This document shows, piece after piece, positions 51,421 through 59,037 of a stretch of DNA of 64,000 nt. Made by a program: the position numbers and the translations under genes. The stretch covers positions 183,249-247,248 of the forward strand of contig NZ_JAIBOA010000011.1 in assembly GCF_019458805.1 (NCBI RefSeq). Direction: 5' to 3'. A model generated the notes under the pieces. The model was not told the origin of the DNA and did not search any database. It saw nothing but the letters and a program-made list of their open reading frames with translations. The DNA is from Actinomadura parmotrematis. Lineage in GTDB: Bacteria > Actinomycetota > Actinomycetes > Streptosporangiales > Streptosporangiaceae. Every line of letters begins with the position of its first letter. Position 1 is the stretch's first letter.

Positions 51421-52413
51421 GTGGCTGAGATGTTCTACGACAACGACGCGGACCTGAGTGTCATCCAGGGCCGGCACGTCGCCGTCATCGGCTACGGCAG
51501 CCAGGGTCACGCGCACGCGCTGTCCCTGCGGGACTCCGGCGTGGACGTCCGGATCGGCCTGCCCGAGGGCTCCAAGAGCCGGGCGAAGGCCGAGGCCGAG
51601 GGCCTGCGGGTGCTGACCCCGGCCGAGGCGGCCGAGGAGGCCGACCTCATCATGATCCTGGCGCCCGACCACCTGCAGCGCGGGATCTACGAGCAGGACA
51701 TCAAGCCGGCCCTGGTCGAGGGCGACGCGCTGTTCTTCGGGCACGGCCTGAACATCCGCTACGGCCTCATCGAGCCCCCGGCGGGCGTGGACGTCGCCAT
51801 GGTCGCGCCGAAGGGCCCGGGCCACCTGGTCCGCCGCCAGTTCGAGGCCGGCCGCGGCGTGCCCGTCATCGTGGCCGTCGAGGAGGACGCCACCGGCGGC
51901 GCCTGGCCGCTCGCGCTGTCCTACGCCAAGGCCATCGGCGGCCTGCGCGCCGGCGGCATCAAGACCACCTTCACCGAGGAGACCGAGACCGACCTGTTCG
52001 GCGAGCAGGCGGTCCTCTGCGGCGGCGCCGCCGAGCTGGTCAAGACCGGCTTCGAGGTGCTGACCGAGGCCGGCTACCAGCCCGAGGTCGCCTACTTCGA
52101 GTGCCTGCACGAGCTGAAGCTGATCGTCGACCTCATGTACGAGGGCGGCGTCTCCAAGATGTACTGGTCGGTGTCCGACACCGCCGAGTACGGCGGCTAC
52201 ACCCGCGGCCCGCGCGTCATCACCGCCGACACCAAGGCGGAGATGAAGAAGATCCTCGCCGAGATCCAGTCCGGCGAGTTCGCCCGCGAGCTGGTCGCCG
52301 AGTTCGAGGGCGGCCAGGTGCAGTTCGCCAAGTACCGCGAGGAGCTCGCCGAGCACCCGATCGAGAAGACCGGCGGCGCCCTCCGCCCGATGATGAGCTG
52401 GCTGAACGACTGA
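51421..52413 (+). CDS. ilvC: ketol-acid reductoisomerase (class I)
   Basis: 330 residues, the short class I form. The cofactor motif GYGSQGHAHALSLRDSG and the knotted domain (TETDLFGEQAVLCGG, SDTAEYGGYTRGPR) are present, with metal-binding DLFGEQ and ECLHELK. It reduces and isomerises acetolactate to the 2,3-dihydroxy acid with NADPH. Start GTG 51421; third gene of the ilvBNC operon. Confidence 0.97.
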   Translation: MAEMFYDNDADLSVIQGRHVAVIGYGSQGHAHALSLRDSGVDVRIGLPEGSKSRAKAEAEGLRVLTPAEAAEEADLIMILAPDHLQRGIYEQDIKPALVEGDALFFGHGLNIRYGLIEPPAGVDVAMVAPKGPGHLVRRQFEAGRGVPVIVAVEEDATGGAWPLALSYAKAIGGLRAGGIKTTFTEETETDLFGEQAVLCGGAAELVKTGFEVLTEAGYQPEVAYFECLHELKLIVDLMYEGGVSKMYWSVSDTAEYGGYTRGPRVITADTKAEMKKILAEIQSGEFARELVAEFEGGQVQFAKYREELAEHPIEKTGGALRPMMSWLND

Positions 52414-52433
52414 CGCCGCGCCGCGGCCGACCG

Positions 52434-52467
52434 CGGGACGCCGGCCCTTCGCGGGACCGGCGCCCCG
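52434..52467. terminator. ilvC terminator hairpin
   Basis: A 14-base arm (52434-52447) pairs with 52454-52467 with two mismatches around a TTCGC-containing loop, between the convergent ilvC and minus-strand genes. Confidence 0.6.
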
Positions 52468-52470
52468 CGC

Positions 52471-53277
52471 TCAGCGGTGCAGCCGCCGCTTGATCTTCGC
52501 GCGCAGCGGGTCGGGCCGCGGCTCGCCCCGCACCAGCACGGCGAGGTGGCCGCCCTTGGTGAAGTAGGCCGACGCCTCGGCGCCGTCCTCCAGCGCGCGG
52601 GTCTGCGTCTCGGTCTTCAGCCGGGGGCCGCGCAGCGTGCCGAAGCGGGCCTCGCGCGTCAGGCCGAGGGCGGTCGCGGCGACGTGCGCGTCCCAGCGGC
52701 CCGGTCCGAGCCCGGCCAGGTCCGCGACGGCCTCGAAGCCGTCCTGCACGTCCTCGACGGCCTCGGCGGCGACGCGGTGCTCGGCGCCGGTGGCGCGCTC
52801 GCGCAGCAGCAGGTCGACGGCCGTGCGGTGCGTCTCGATGCGCTCCAGCCGCGCCGTCCCGCGGATCCGCAGCTCCCGCCTGCCCTGCCACGCCACCGCG
52901 TCCAGGCGGTGCTCCACGCCCACCTCGTCGGTGATGTCGGCGTCCTGGCGGGGGACGCCGCGCAGGTAGGGGTACATCGCGTAGACGCGCCCGCCGACGA
53001 CGACGGCGCCCGCCGGGCTGCCCGACACCTCGTCGGCGATGAGCCGCTCCAGCTCCCCGGCCATGCCGTGCTGGATGCAGAACGCGCGCAGCCGGTAGGA
53101 CGCCGGCAGCGCCGCGCGGGCCTCGTCGCTCAGCCCGTCCGCGCCGAGCACCTGCCGGGTCCCCTCGAACAGCCGCCGCCGCTGGGAGGGGTCCAGGTCG
53201 AGGAAGCGGTGGTCGTAGACGCGCAGGACGTCGCGCAGGACGCTGGTGGCGTGGTCGGTGCCGGTGTCGGTCGTCAC
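52471..53277 (-). CDS. stand-alone C-terminal module of a polymer glycosyltransferase (no catalytic domain)
   Basis: 268 residues. LRDVLRVYDHRFLDLDPSQRRRLFEGTRQVLG...YRLRAFCIQHG, VYAMYPYLRGVPRQDADITDEV and the beta-rich remainder ending EASAYFTKGGHLAVLV resemble the linker and C-terminal beta domain found after the GT-A domain in actinobacterial teichoic-acid-type glycosyltransferases. No DxD motif or GT-A fold precedes it: the 136 bases upstream are intergenic. It may be a remnant or a binding subunit. GTG 53277 has GGAG at good spacing. It is convergent with ilvC. Confidence 0.7.
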   Translation of the reverse strand: MTTDTGTDHATSVLRDVLRVYDHRFLDLDPSQRRRLFEGTRQVLGADGLSDEARAALPASYRLRAFCIQHGMAGELERLIADEVSGSPAGAVVVGGRVYAMYPYLRGVPRQDADITDEVGVEHRLDAVAWQGRRELRIRGTARLERIETHRTAVDLLLRERATGAEHRVAAEAVEDVQDGFEAVADLAGLGPGRWDAHVAATALGLTREARFGTLRGPRLKTETQTRALEDGAEASAYFTKGGHLAVLVRGEPRPDPLRAKIKRRLHR

Positions 53278-53399
53278 GGGGTTCTCCAGCTCAGGCGGGG
53301 TTAACGGTCACGTTAGGGCTCGCGCCCGCCCGGCGGGGCCGATTCGGTCGCGTGTCGCCGCCGGGCCGCCCCGTCTCGGCGGACGCCGGACGGTACTGG

Positions 53400-53405
53400 T
53401 ACCGT
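53400..53405 (+). promoter_or_regulatory. -10 box of DUF2079 gene, leaderless transcript
   Basis: TACCGT ends 8 bases before GTG 53414, leaving a leader of about two bases. Confidence 0.45.
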
Positions 53406-53413
53406 CCTGGCGC

Positions 53414-54853
53414 GTGATCGGAGGAGCGGGGCGCCCGCGCGCGGGGGCCGCCGCGCTGGCCGCGGTGAGCGCGGCGGTGTACGCGACGCTCGCGCTGCTG
53501 CGCCTGCGGACGTTCCGCTCGGGCACCTACGACCTGGTCATCTTCGACCAGGCGGTCCGCTCCTACAGCCGGTTCCACCTGCCGGTGGCGATGGTGAAGG
53601 GCGTCCACAACGGTTTCGGCCCGGACTTCTCGGTGCTCGGCGACCACTTCTCGCCGATCCTCGCGCTGCTCGCCCCGCTCTACTGGATCCACGACGGGCC
53701 GGGGACGCTGCTCGCCGCCCAGGCCGTCCTGCTGGCCCTGGCCGTCCTGCCGATCTGGGCGTTCGCCGCGCGCCGGCTCGGCGAGCGCGCGGCCGGCCTC
53801 CTCGCGGCCGCGTACGCGCTGTCGTGGCCGGTGGCCGAGGCGGTGGCGTTCGACTTCCACGAGGCGGCGTTCGTGCCGCTGCTGTCGGCGCTGCTGGTGG
53901 AGCGGCACGACGCGGGGCGCCGCGGGCAGGCCGCCGCCGCGGCCGTCCTGCTGCTGCTGGTCAAGGAGGACATGGGGCTGCTCGTCGCGGGGTTCGGCCT
54001 GGTCCTGCTGGCGCGGCGCGGCGCGCGGCGCGAGGGCGCGGCCTACGCCGCGGCCGGGCTGGCGTGGACGGCGGTCGCGTCCCGGCTGCTGATCCCGGCC
54101 TTCGGCGGCCGCGAGGACTACTACTGGGCCTACGGCTCCTACGGCCCCGACCTGCCGCACGCGGTCCTGCACCTGCTGACGCACCCGTGGGAGGGGTTCG
54201 CCGGCCTCGCCGACCCGCCGGTCAAGCTGTGGACGATGGCGCTGCTCGTCCTGCCGTTCCTGCTGCTGCCGCTCGCGTCCCCGCTGACGCTCATGGTGCT
54301 GCCGATGCTGGCCGAGCGGATGCTCGCCGACCGGTTCGCCAACTGGTGGGAGCCGCGGTACCACTACAACGCCTTCCTCGTCGCGGTGCTGGTGATGGCG
54401 GCGGCGGACGCCCTGGACCGGTGGGGCGGGCGGGCGCCGCGGCTGCGGGGCCTGGCGCCGCCGGCGATGCTGGCGGCCGCCGCCGCGACCGTCCCGTTCT
54501 TCGGCTTCGCGCAGCTGTGGAACCCCGACCTCTACCACCGCAGCGACCGGGCGCGGGCGGCCGCCGAGGCCGTCGCGCGGGTGCCGGACGGCGCCGTGGT
54601 CGAGGCGTCCAACCGGCTCGGGCCCGCGCTGTCGGGGCGCACCGGCGTGCTGCTGCTGGACCACCGGCCGCGCGGCGCCCCCTGGGTCGTCGCCGACGAG
54701 CGGGTGCGCCAGTTCCCGTTCGCGACCGTGGACGAGCAGCGCGCGCGGATCGCCGCGCTCGTCGCCGCGGGCTACCGGCAGGTGTTCCGCGAGGGCGGGT
54801 ACGTGGTGCTGCACGGGCCGGACACGCGGGGCGGGCCGCCGCTCCCCGGCTGA
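53414..54853 (+). CDS. DUF2079 multispan membrane protein (GT-C-like)
   Basis: 479 residues with about ten hydrophobic segments. FRSGTYDLVIFDQAVRSYSRFHLP near the start, GDHFSPILALLAPLYWI, ALSWPVAEAVAFDFHEAAFVPLL and NWWEPRYHYNAFLVAVLVMAAADAL are the DUF2079 pattern; the aspartates in the first outside loop resemble GT-C mannosyltransferases. It could transfer a sugar from a lipid carrier in the membrane, unproven. It is separate from the serA gene downstream. Confidence 0.85.
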   Translation: MIGGAGRPRAGAAALAAVSAAVYATLALLRLRTFRSGTYDLVIFDQAVRSYSRFHLPVAMVKGVHNGFGPDFSVLGDHFSPILALLAPLYWIHDGPGTLLAAQAVLLALAVLPIWAFAARRLGERAAGLLAAAYALSWPVAEAVAFDFHEAAFVPLLSALLVERHDAGRRGQAAAAAVLLLLVKEDMGLLVAGFGLVLLARRGARREGAAYAAAGLAWTAVASRLLIPAFGGREDYYWAYGSYGPDLPHAVLHLLTHPWEGFAGLADPPVKLWTMALLVLPFLLLPLASPLTLMVLPMLAERMLADRFANWWEPRYHYNAFLVAVLVMAAADALDRWGGRAPRLRGLAPPAMLAAAAATVPFFGFAQLWNPDLYHRSDRARAAAEAVARVPDGAVVEASNRLGPALSGRTGVLLLDHRPRGAPWVVADERVRQFPFATVDEQRARIAALVAAGYRQVFREGGYVVLHGPDTRGGPPLPG

Positions 54854-54926
54854 TCGGGCGACCGGCGGGAAAGGGTGTGTAACGGTGCAAGTCGCCAGGT
54901 CCGCGAAGCGGGCCGCGCGCGGGGGA

Positions 54927-54945
54927 TAGACTCGCCCCAGGCGAG
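54927..54945 (+). promoter_or_regulatory. possible serA promoter and small hairpin
   Basis: TAGACT (54927-54932) could be a -10 box; CTCGCC-CCA-GGCGAG immediately after it (54931-54945) forms a 6-bp hairpin at the transcript start. No leader peptide rich in regulatory codons was seen here. Confidence 0.35.
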
Positions 54946-55045
54946 CGCTACGACGAGGTGGACTCGCGAAGACCCGCAAGGACCCTGCCCCGCCGCCCGC
55001 GGGGACGGTCCCTCACCGCACACCTACCTTCCAAAGGATTCCTCC

Positions 55046-56635
55046 TTGAGCAAGCCCGTGGTCCTCGTCGCTGAAGAACTCTCCCCGGCCGGCATCGCCG
55101 TGCTGGAAGCCGACTTCGACGTGCGCAGCGTGGACGGCACCGACCGCCCCGCCCTGCTCGCCGCCGTCGCCGAGGCGGACGCGCTCATCGTGCGCAGCGC
55201 CACCAAGGCCGACGCCGAGGTCTTCCGGCACGCGCACCGGCTGCGCGTCGTCGCCCGCGCCGGCGTCGGCCTGGACAACGTCGACGTCGAGGCCGCCACC
55301 AAGTCCGGCGTCATGGTCGTCAACGCCCCCACCTCCAACATCGTCACCGCCGCCGAGCACGCCATCGCGCTGCTGCTGGCCACCGCCCGGAACGTTCCGC
55401 AGGGCCACGGCGCGCTCAAGCAGGGCGAGTGGAAGCGCTCCAAGTACACCGGCGTCGAGCTCCAGGGCAAGACCGTCGGCGTCCTCGGCCTCGGCCGCAT
55501 CGGCGTGCTGGTCGCGCAGCGCCTCGCCGCCTTCGACATGGACGTCGTCGCGTTCGACCCCTACGTGCAGGCCGCCCGCGCCGCGCAGCTCGGCGTCAAG
55601 CTCGTCACCCTCGACGAGCTGCTCGCCGAGAGCGACTTCATCACCGTGCACCTGCCGAAGACGCCCGAGACCCTCGGCCTCATCGGCGACCGCGAGCTGC
55701 ACCGGGTGAAGCCGAGCGTGCGGATCGTCAACGCCGCGCGCGGCGGCATCGTCGACGAGGCCGCCCTCGACCTGGCCCTCAAGGAGGGCCGCGTCGCCGG
55801 CGCCGGCATCGACGTGTTCAGCACCGAGCCGTGCACCGACAGCCCGCTGTTCCACCACGACAACGTCGTGGTCACCCCGCACCTCGGCGCGAGCACCCAC
55901 GAGGCGCAGGAGAAGGCCGGCACGCAGGTCGCCCGCTCGGTCAAGCTGGCCCTGTCCGGCGAGTTCGTGCCCGACGCCGTCAACGTGCAGGGCGGCGCGG
56001 TCGCCGAGGACGTCAAGCCCGGCCTGCCGCTCGCCGAGAAGCTCGGCCGCATCTTCACCGCCCTCGCCGGCGGCGTCCCGGTCCGCCTCGACGTGGTCGT
56101 CCGCGGCGAGATCGCCGAGCAGGACGTCAAGGTGCTGGAGCTCGCCGCGCTGAAGGGCGTCTTCCTCGACGTCACCGAGGAGCCGGTCACCTTCGTCAAC
56201 GCGCCGCTGCTCGCCCGCGACCGCGGCGTCGAGGTCACCCTCACCACCAGCGAGGACAGCCCCGACTGGCGCAACGTGGTGCAGGTGCGCGGCACCCTCG
56301 CCGACGGCACCGTCGTGTCGGTGTCGGGCACCCTCACCGGCCCGAAGCACGCCGAGCGGATCATCGAGGTCAACGGCTACAACATGGAGCTCGTGCCGGC
56401 CGCGCACATGGGCTTCTTCTCCTACACCGACCGGCCCGGCATCGTCGGCGCCGTCGGCAAGCTGCTCGGCGACGCCGACGTCAACATCGCCGGCATGCAG
56501 GTCGGCCGGGACGCCAAGGGCGGCAAGGCGCTCATCGCGCTCACCGTCGACGACGCGATCCCCGCCCAGCTGGTCGACGCGATCGCCGCCGAGGTCGGCG
56601 CGGACGTGGGCCGCCGGGTCGACCTGGAGGTCTGA
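55046..56635 (+). CDS. serA: D-3-phosphoglycerate dehydrogenase
   Basis: 529 residues, the long actinobacterial form. The NAD motif is VLGLGRIGVLVAQRLAAFDM, catalytic residues lie in NAARGGIVDEAAL, FSTEPCTDSPLFHHDNVVVTPHLGAST; a C-terminal ASB domain and ACT domain (HMGFFSYTDRPGIVGAVGKLLGDADVNIAGMQVGR) allow serine feedback. It starts serine synthesis. The start is TTG at 55046, with AAAGGA 8 bases upstream; GTG/ATG codons further up lack this signal. It stands alone after the ilv operon. Confidence 0.95.
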   Translation: MSKPVVLVAEELSPAGIAVLEADFDVRSVDGTDRPALLAAVAEADALIVRSATKADAEVFRHAHRLRVVARAGVGLDNVDVEAATKSGVMVVNAPTSNIVTAAEHAIALLLATARNVPQGHGALKQGEWKRSKYTGVELQGKTVGVLGLGRIGVLVAQRLAAFDMDVVAFDPYVQAARAAQLGVKLVTLDELLAESDFITVHLPKTPETLGLIGDRELHRVKPSVRIVNAARGGIVDEAALDLALKEGRVAGAGIDVFSTEPCTDSPLFHHDNVVVTPHLGASTHEAQEKAGTQVARSVKLALSGEFVPDAVNVQGGAVAEDVKPGLPLAEKLGRIFTALAGGVPVRLDVVVRGEIAEQDVKVLELAALKGVFLDVTEEPVTFVNAPLLARDRGVEVTLTTSEDSPDWRNVVQVRGTLADGTVVSVSGTLTGPKHAERIIEVNGYNMELVPAAHMGFFSYTDRPGIVGAVGKLLGDADVNIAGMQVGRDAKGGKALIALTVDDAIPAQLVDAIAAEVGADVGRRVDLEV

Positions 56636-56651
56636 CCCCGCGGCCGGAGAC

Positions 56652-56684
56652 CGGCCCCCGCGCCGCCCCGCGGCGCGGGGGCCG
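56652..56684 (+). terminator. serA terminator
   Basis: A perfect 13-bp stem (56653-56665 with 56671-56683), extended by one base pair, with a 5-base loop follows the serA stop by 17 bases. Confidence 0.8.
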
Positions 56685-56898
56685 TCCCGCATGCTGGGAA
56701 CATCGGCCACCGGTCGGGACGCTCCGCCGGTCGGGAGGTACCGTGAGGTGGTAATGGAGCGGCGCTTCGAACCATCCCTTCGGTGCGCGGCGGGACCCGG
56801 GCGGCCGGGCCGTGCGAACCACGGCGCCCCCGAGCGGTCCCCGACAACGGCACGCGACGCCTCGCGGCCTCGTGTGGACCACCCTGGGAGCAGAACCG

Positions 56899-57012
56899 AT
56901 GAACGAGTCCATGACCTTCGCCGTGCCCGCGGACGACGCCGAGGACGAGGCGGCGCGCGCCCTGCAGACCGCCCTCGACCGCCGCGACAACGGCGGTCCC
57001 TCGTCCCGCTGA
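56899..57012 (+). CDS. small acidic protein, unknown function
   Basis: A 37-codon frame from ATG 56899 encodes MNESMTFAVPADDAEDEA followed by an Arg/Asp-rich end. GGGAG 9 bases upstream is a fair ribosome-binding site and the GTG of the FhuF-like gene follows 16 bases after its stop, so it could be the first gene of that unit. No domain recognised. It might be an overlooked small protein or non-coding. Confidence 0.5.
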   Translation: MNESMTFAVPADDAEDEAARALQTALDRRDNGGPSSR

Positions 57013-57028
57013 CGGGCGTTCCGGCCGC

Positions 57029-57742
57029 GTGAGCGGCCTCAGCGGCACCGAGGCGGCGGCCGCGCTGCGCGCCGCCGCCCGCCTCGGGCCCTTCTTCACG
57101 ATCGTCACCGGTCCGGCCGCGCCCCCCGGTCCGGCGTGGTCGCCGCTGCGCGCGGCGGACGCGGCCGGGTTGCGCGAGGTCACGGCCGCCTACGCCGCGC
57201 GTCTCGGCACCGCCGAGACGCGCGTGGCGGCCTCGATCCTGTTCCAGGGCCTCGCGTCGCGCCTCTGGTCGCCGGTTCTCGTCACGGCGGCGCGCGGCAT
57301 CGTCCCCGACCTGGCGGGGCTGCGCTGGCGGTGGGTGCCGGGAGAGCCGATCGGGCTGTGGCTGCCGGAGCCGTCCGGCCGGCGGGTCGACGGCGACGCC
57401 GCCGAGCTCGTCGAGCGCGCGGTGGTGGACGGGTGCCTCCGGCCGCTGCGCGAGGCGTTCCGCGAGGTGGCTTCCCTCGCCGACGGCCTGATGTGGGGCA
57501 ACGCGGCGTCCGCGCTGGTGGGGGCGCTCCAGCCTGGGACGCCCGCGGCGGCGCGCCCGATCGTGGCGGAGCTGCTGCGGCGCGGCCCGCTGCGCGGGAC
57601 CGGCGCGCTCGGCCCGGCGGGTTTCGTCCGCCGGAGCTGCTGCCTGTACTACCGGGTGCCGCCCGGCGGCGGGATGTGCGGCGACTGCGCGCTCCTGCCC
57701 CGCCGAGCAGGGCGGGGCAGGAGCGCGAGCGGCGACCTCTAG
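57029..57742 (+). CDS. FhuF-like ferric iron reductase / (2Fe-2S) protein
   Basis: 237 residues. The C-terminal end carries SCCLYYRVPPGGGMCGDC, the CC-x11-C-x2-C cluster of FhuF-type siderophore ferric reductases, and the N-terminal part has the usual Ala-rich helical character. It probably reduces siderophore-bound iron in the cytosol. No siderophore genes are in the window. The stem of a strong hairpin (57688-57727) lies inside the last codons, so the 3' end doubles as a terminator. GTG 57029. Confidence 0.8.
   Translation: MSGLSGTEAAAALRAAARLGPFFTIVTGPAAPPGPAWSPLRAADAAGLREVTAAYAARLGTAETRVAASILFQGLASRLWSPVLVTAARGIVPDLAGLRWRWVPGEPIGLWLPEPSGRRVDGDAAELVERAVVDGCLRPLREAFREVASLADGLMWGNAASALVGALQPGTPAAARPIVAELLRRGPLRGTGALGPAGFVRRSCCLYYRVPPGGGMCGDCALLPRRAGRGRSASGDL
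57688..57727. terminator. terminator hairpin inside 3' end of fhuF-like gene
   Basis: 57688-57704 pairs with 57711-57727 (17 bp, GC-rich) around a 6-base loop. It overlaps the last 55 bases of the coding region and serves the convergent pair fhuF-like / cbtA. Confidence 0.75.
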
Positions 57743-57746
57743 CCCG

Positions 57747-58496
57747 TCACACCTTGGCCGGGACGGCCCGCGGAGCGCGCGCCCGCGTCACCGACCGCTC
57801 GGTCAGGTAGCCGAACAGCAGGCCGAGCGTCGACCACAGGGCGAGCTGCAGGCCGAGCGAGGCGATCCGGAAGTCCCAGAGGACGCGGGAGGGGAACCCC
57901 TCCGCGATGGCCTCGGGGCGCGGCGTCACCCGGTACACGACGCCGAGCAGGACCACGTACGCGACGACCGTCGCCGTCACCGCGTTCCAGGCGCCGAACC
58001 GCGGCACGAGCCGCCGCGCGACGATCACCGCGGCGGCGGTGGCGAGGACGCCGAGCGCCATCATGCCGAAGTACAGCGCCGTCCGGCTCCCGATCGTCTC
58101 GGGGTTGCCGACCGCCGGGGGAGTGGCGGGGTACTTCAGGAACGGCACGAGTTCGATCGCGACGAACCCGGCGGCCGCGACGAGCGCGGCCGTCGCGCGG
58201 GCGCCGAGCGCGCCGAGCCGCCCGTAGGCGAACGCGAACGCGATCGAGAACAGGCCGCCGATCGCCACGCCGTAGAAGGCGAGCGCGGTGATGAGGCCGG
58301 TCGTCCTCTGCACGGTGCGGCTGACGACCTCGGCCTCGTCGCCGTGGTCGTGGCCGTGCGCGGCGTGCTGCGCCTCCTCGAAGGCGATGGCATGGCCGAC
58401 CTGCGGCTCGCCGTAGATCCAGGCGATGAGCAGGGCCACGGCGGCGGCCGCGAGGCCGGCCAGCATGCCGCGGACCAGCAGGGTGCGCATGCCCAT
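57747..58496 (-). CDS. cbtA: cobalt transporter subunit CbtA
   Basis: 249 residues, about six membrane helices. FEEAQHAAHGHDHGDEAEVVSRTVQRTTGLITAL carries the His/Asp metal-binding loop of CbtA, and GFPSRVLWDFRIASLGLQLALW is the conserved C-terminal text. With CbtB it is a B12-regulated cobalt permease. Its ATG overlaps the cbtB TGA by one base. It is controlled by the cobalamin riboswitch upstream of cbtB. Confidence 0.93.
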   Translation of the reverse strand: MGMRTLLVRGMLAGLAAAAVALLIAWIYGEPQVGHAIAFEEAQHAAHGHDHGDEAEVVSRTVQRTTGLITALAFYGVAIGGLFSIAFAFAYGRLGALGARATAALVAAAGFVAIELVPFLKYPATPPAVGNPETIGSRTALYFGMMALGVLATAAAVIVARRLVPRFGAWNAVTATVVAYVVLLGVVYRVTPRPEAIAEGFPSRVLWDFRIASLGLQLALWSTLGLLFGYLTERSVTRARAPRAVPAKV

Positions 58497-58720
58497 CAGT
58501 GGCAGGGGAAGCCGAGCAGGTGCCGGCCGTCGTGGGTGAACTCGTGCACCCAGGTGCCGCTGATCAGCGAGGTCGCGCCCTGCTCGGCGCCGACGAAGTA
58601 GATCAGGACGGCGCCGAGGACGAGGGCGAGCACCGCCCACGGGACGATGTCGCGGAGCGGGACGCCGACGGGCGCCGCCGGGCGCGCGGGCGCGGCGGGA
58701 GAGGCCGTGGAAGGGGCCAT
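58496..58720 (-). CDS. cbtB: cobalt transporter subunit CbtB
   Basis: 74 residues: one membrane helix (IVPWAVLALVLGAVLIYFVGAEQGA) and the C-terminal histidine cluster VHEFTHDGRHLLGFPCH, which is diagnostic for CbtB. GAGGAG lies 9 bases ahead of ATG 58720. First gene of the cbtBA unit. Confidence 0.95.
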   Translation of the reverse strand: MAPSTASPAAPARPAAPVGVPLRDIVPWAVLALVLGAVLIYFVGAEQGATSLISGTWVHEFTHDGRHLLGFPCH

Positions 58721-58762
58721 GACAGGAGTCTCCTCACGGGGTTCGCTCGACCCCGGTTGCGG

Positions 58763-58915
58763 GAGGACGGCAGGTCAGTGTCCTGACTCCCAGCTCGCCG
58801 TCGCCGCCGACCTTCCCGCCGGTCGCCCGGCCGTGGTCGCGTGTGGCGGAGACTCCCTGGTCACAGTGGCGGGACCGTCCCGGAATCGCACCGGGTTCCT
58901 GCGCACTGCCGCCTC
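58763..58915 (-). ncRNA. cobalamin (AdoCbl) riboswitch ahead of cbtBA
   Basis: On the minus strand the B12-element landmarks appear in order: CCCGGTGCGATTCCGGGAC, then GTCCCGCCACTGTGACC, then GAGTCAGGACACTGACC, closed by pairing of GGCGGCAG (near 58908) with CTGCCGTC (near 58770). It lies 42 bases ahead of the cbtB start. GAGTC in the element could pair with GACTC between the ribosome-binding site and the ATG, hinting at translational control. Confidence 0.93.
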
Positions 58916-58982
58916 GTTTTCACTTGTTCAGGCAGAGCGTCCCTTTTGCGAGGTCGCGCGTCAAGTCCGGCCCACTCCCGGC

Positions 58983-59000
58983 GTCTCTCATGTTGAGACG
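58983..59000. promoter_or_regulatory. putative branched-chain amino acid operator, leuB copy
   Basis: GTCTCTCATGTTGAGACG sits immediately upstream of the leuB -35. It contains perfect GTCTC/GAGAC arms and matches the sites ahead of ilvB and cimA. Confidence 0.6.
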
Positions 59001-59001
59001 G

Positions 59002-59031
59002 TTGCTCACGGGATGAGACGTTGGGTAGGGT
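59002..59031 (+). promoter_or_regulatory. leuB promoter, leaderless transcript
   Basis: TTGCTC (59002-59007) and TAGGGT (59026-59031) are 18 bases apart; ATG 59038 follows after 6 bases, so the mRNA should begin at the start codon. Confidence 0.6.
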
Positions 59032-59037
59032 GGCCGC

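Noticed and set aside
54890..54929. Possible leader peptide ahead of serA (GTG frame MQVARSAKRAARGG)
   Set aside because: No serine or cysteine codon run and no terminator hairpin follow; it looks accidental.
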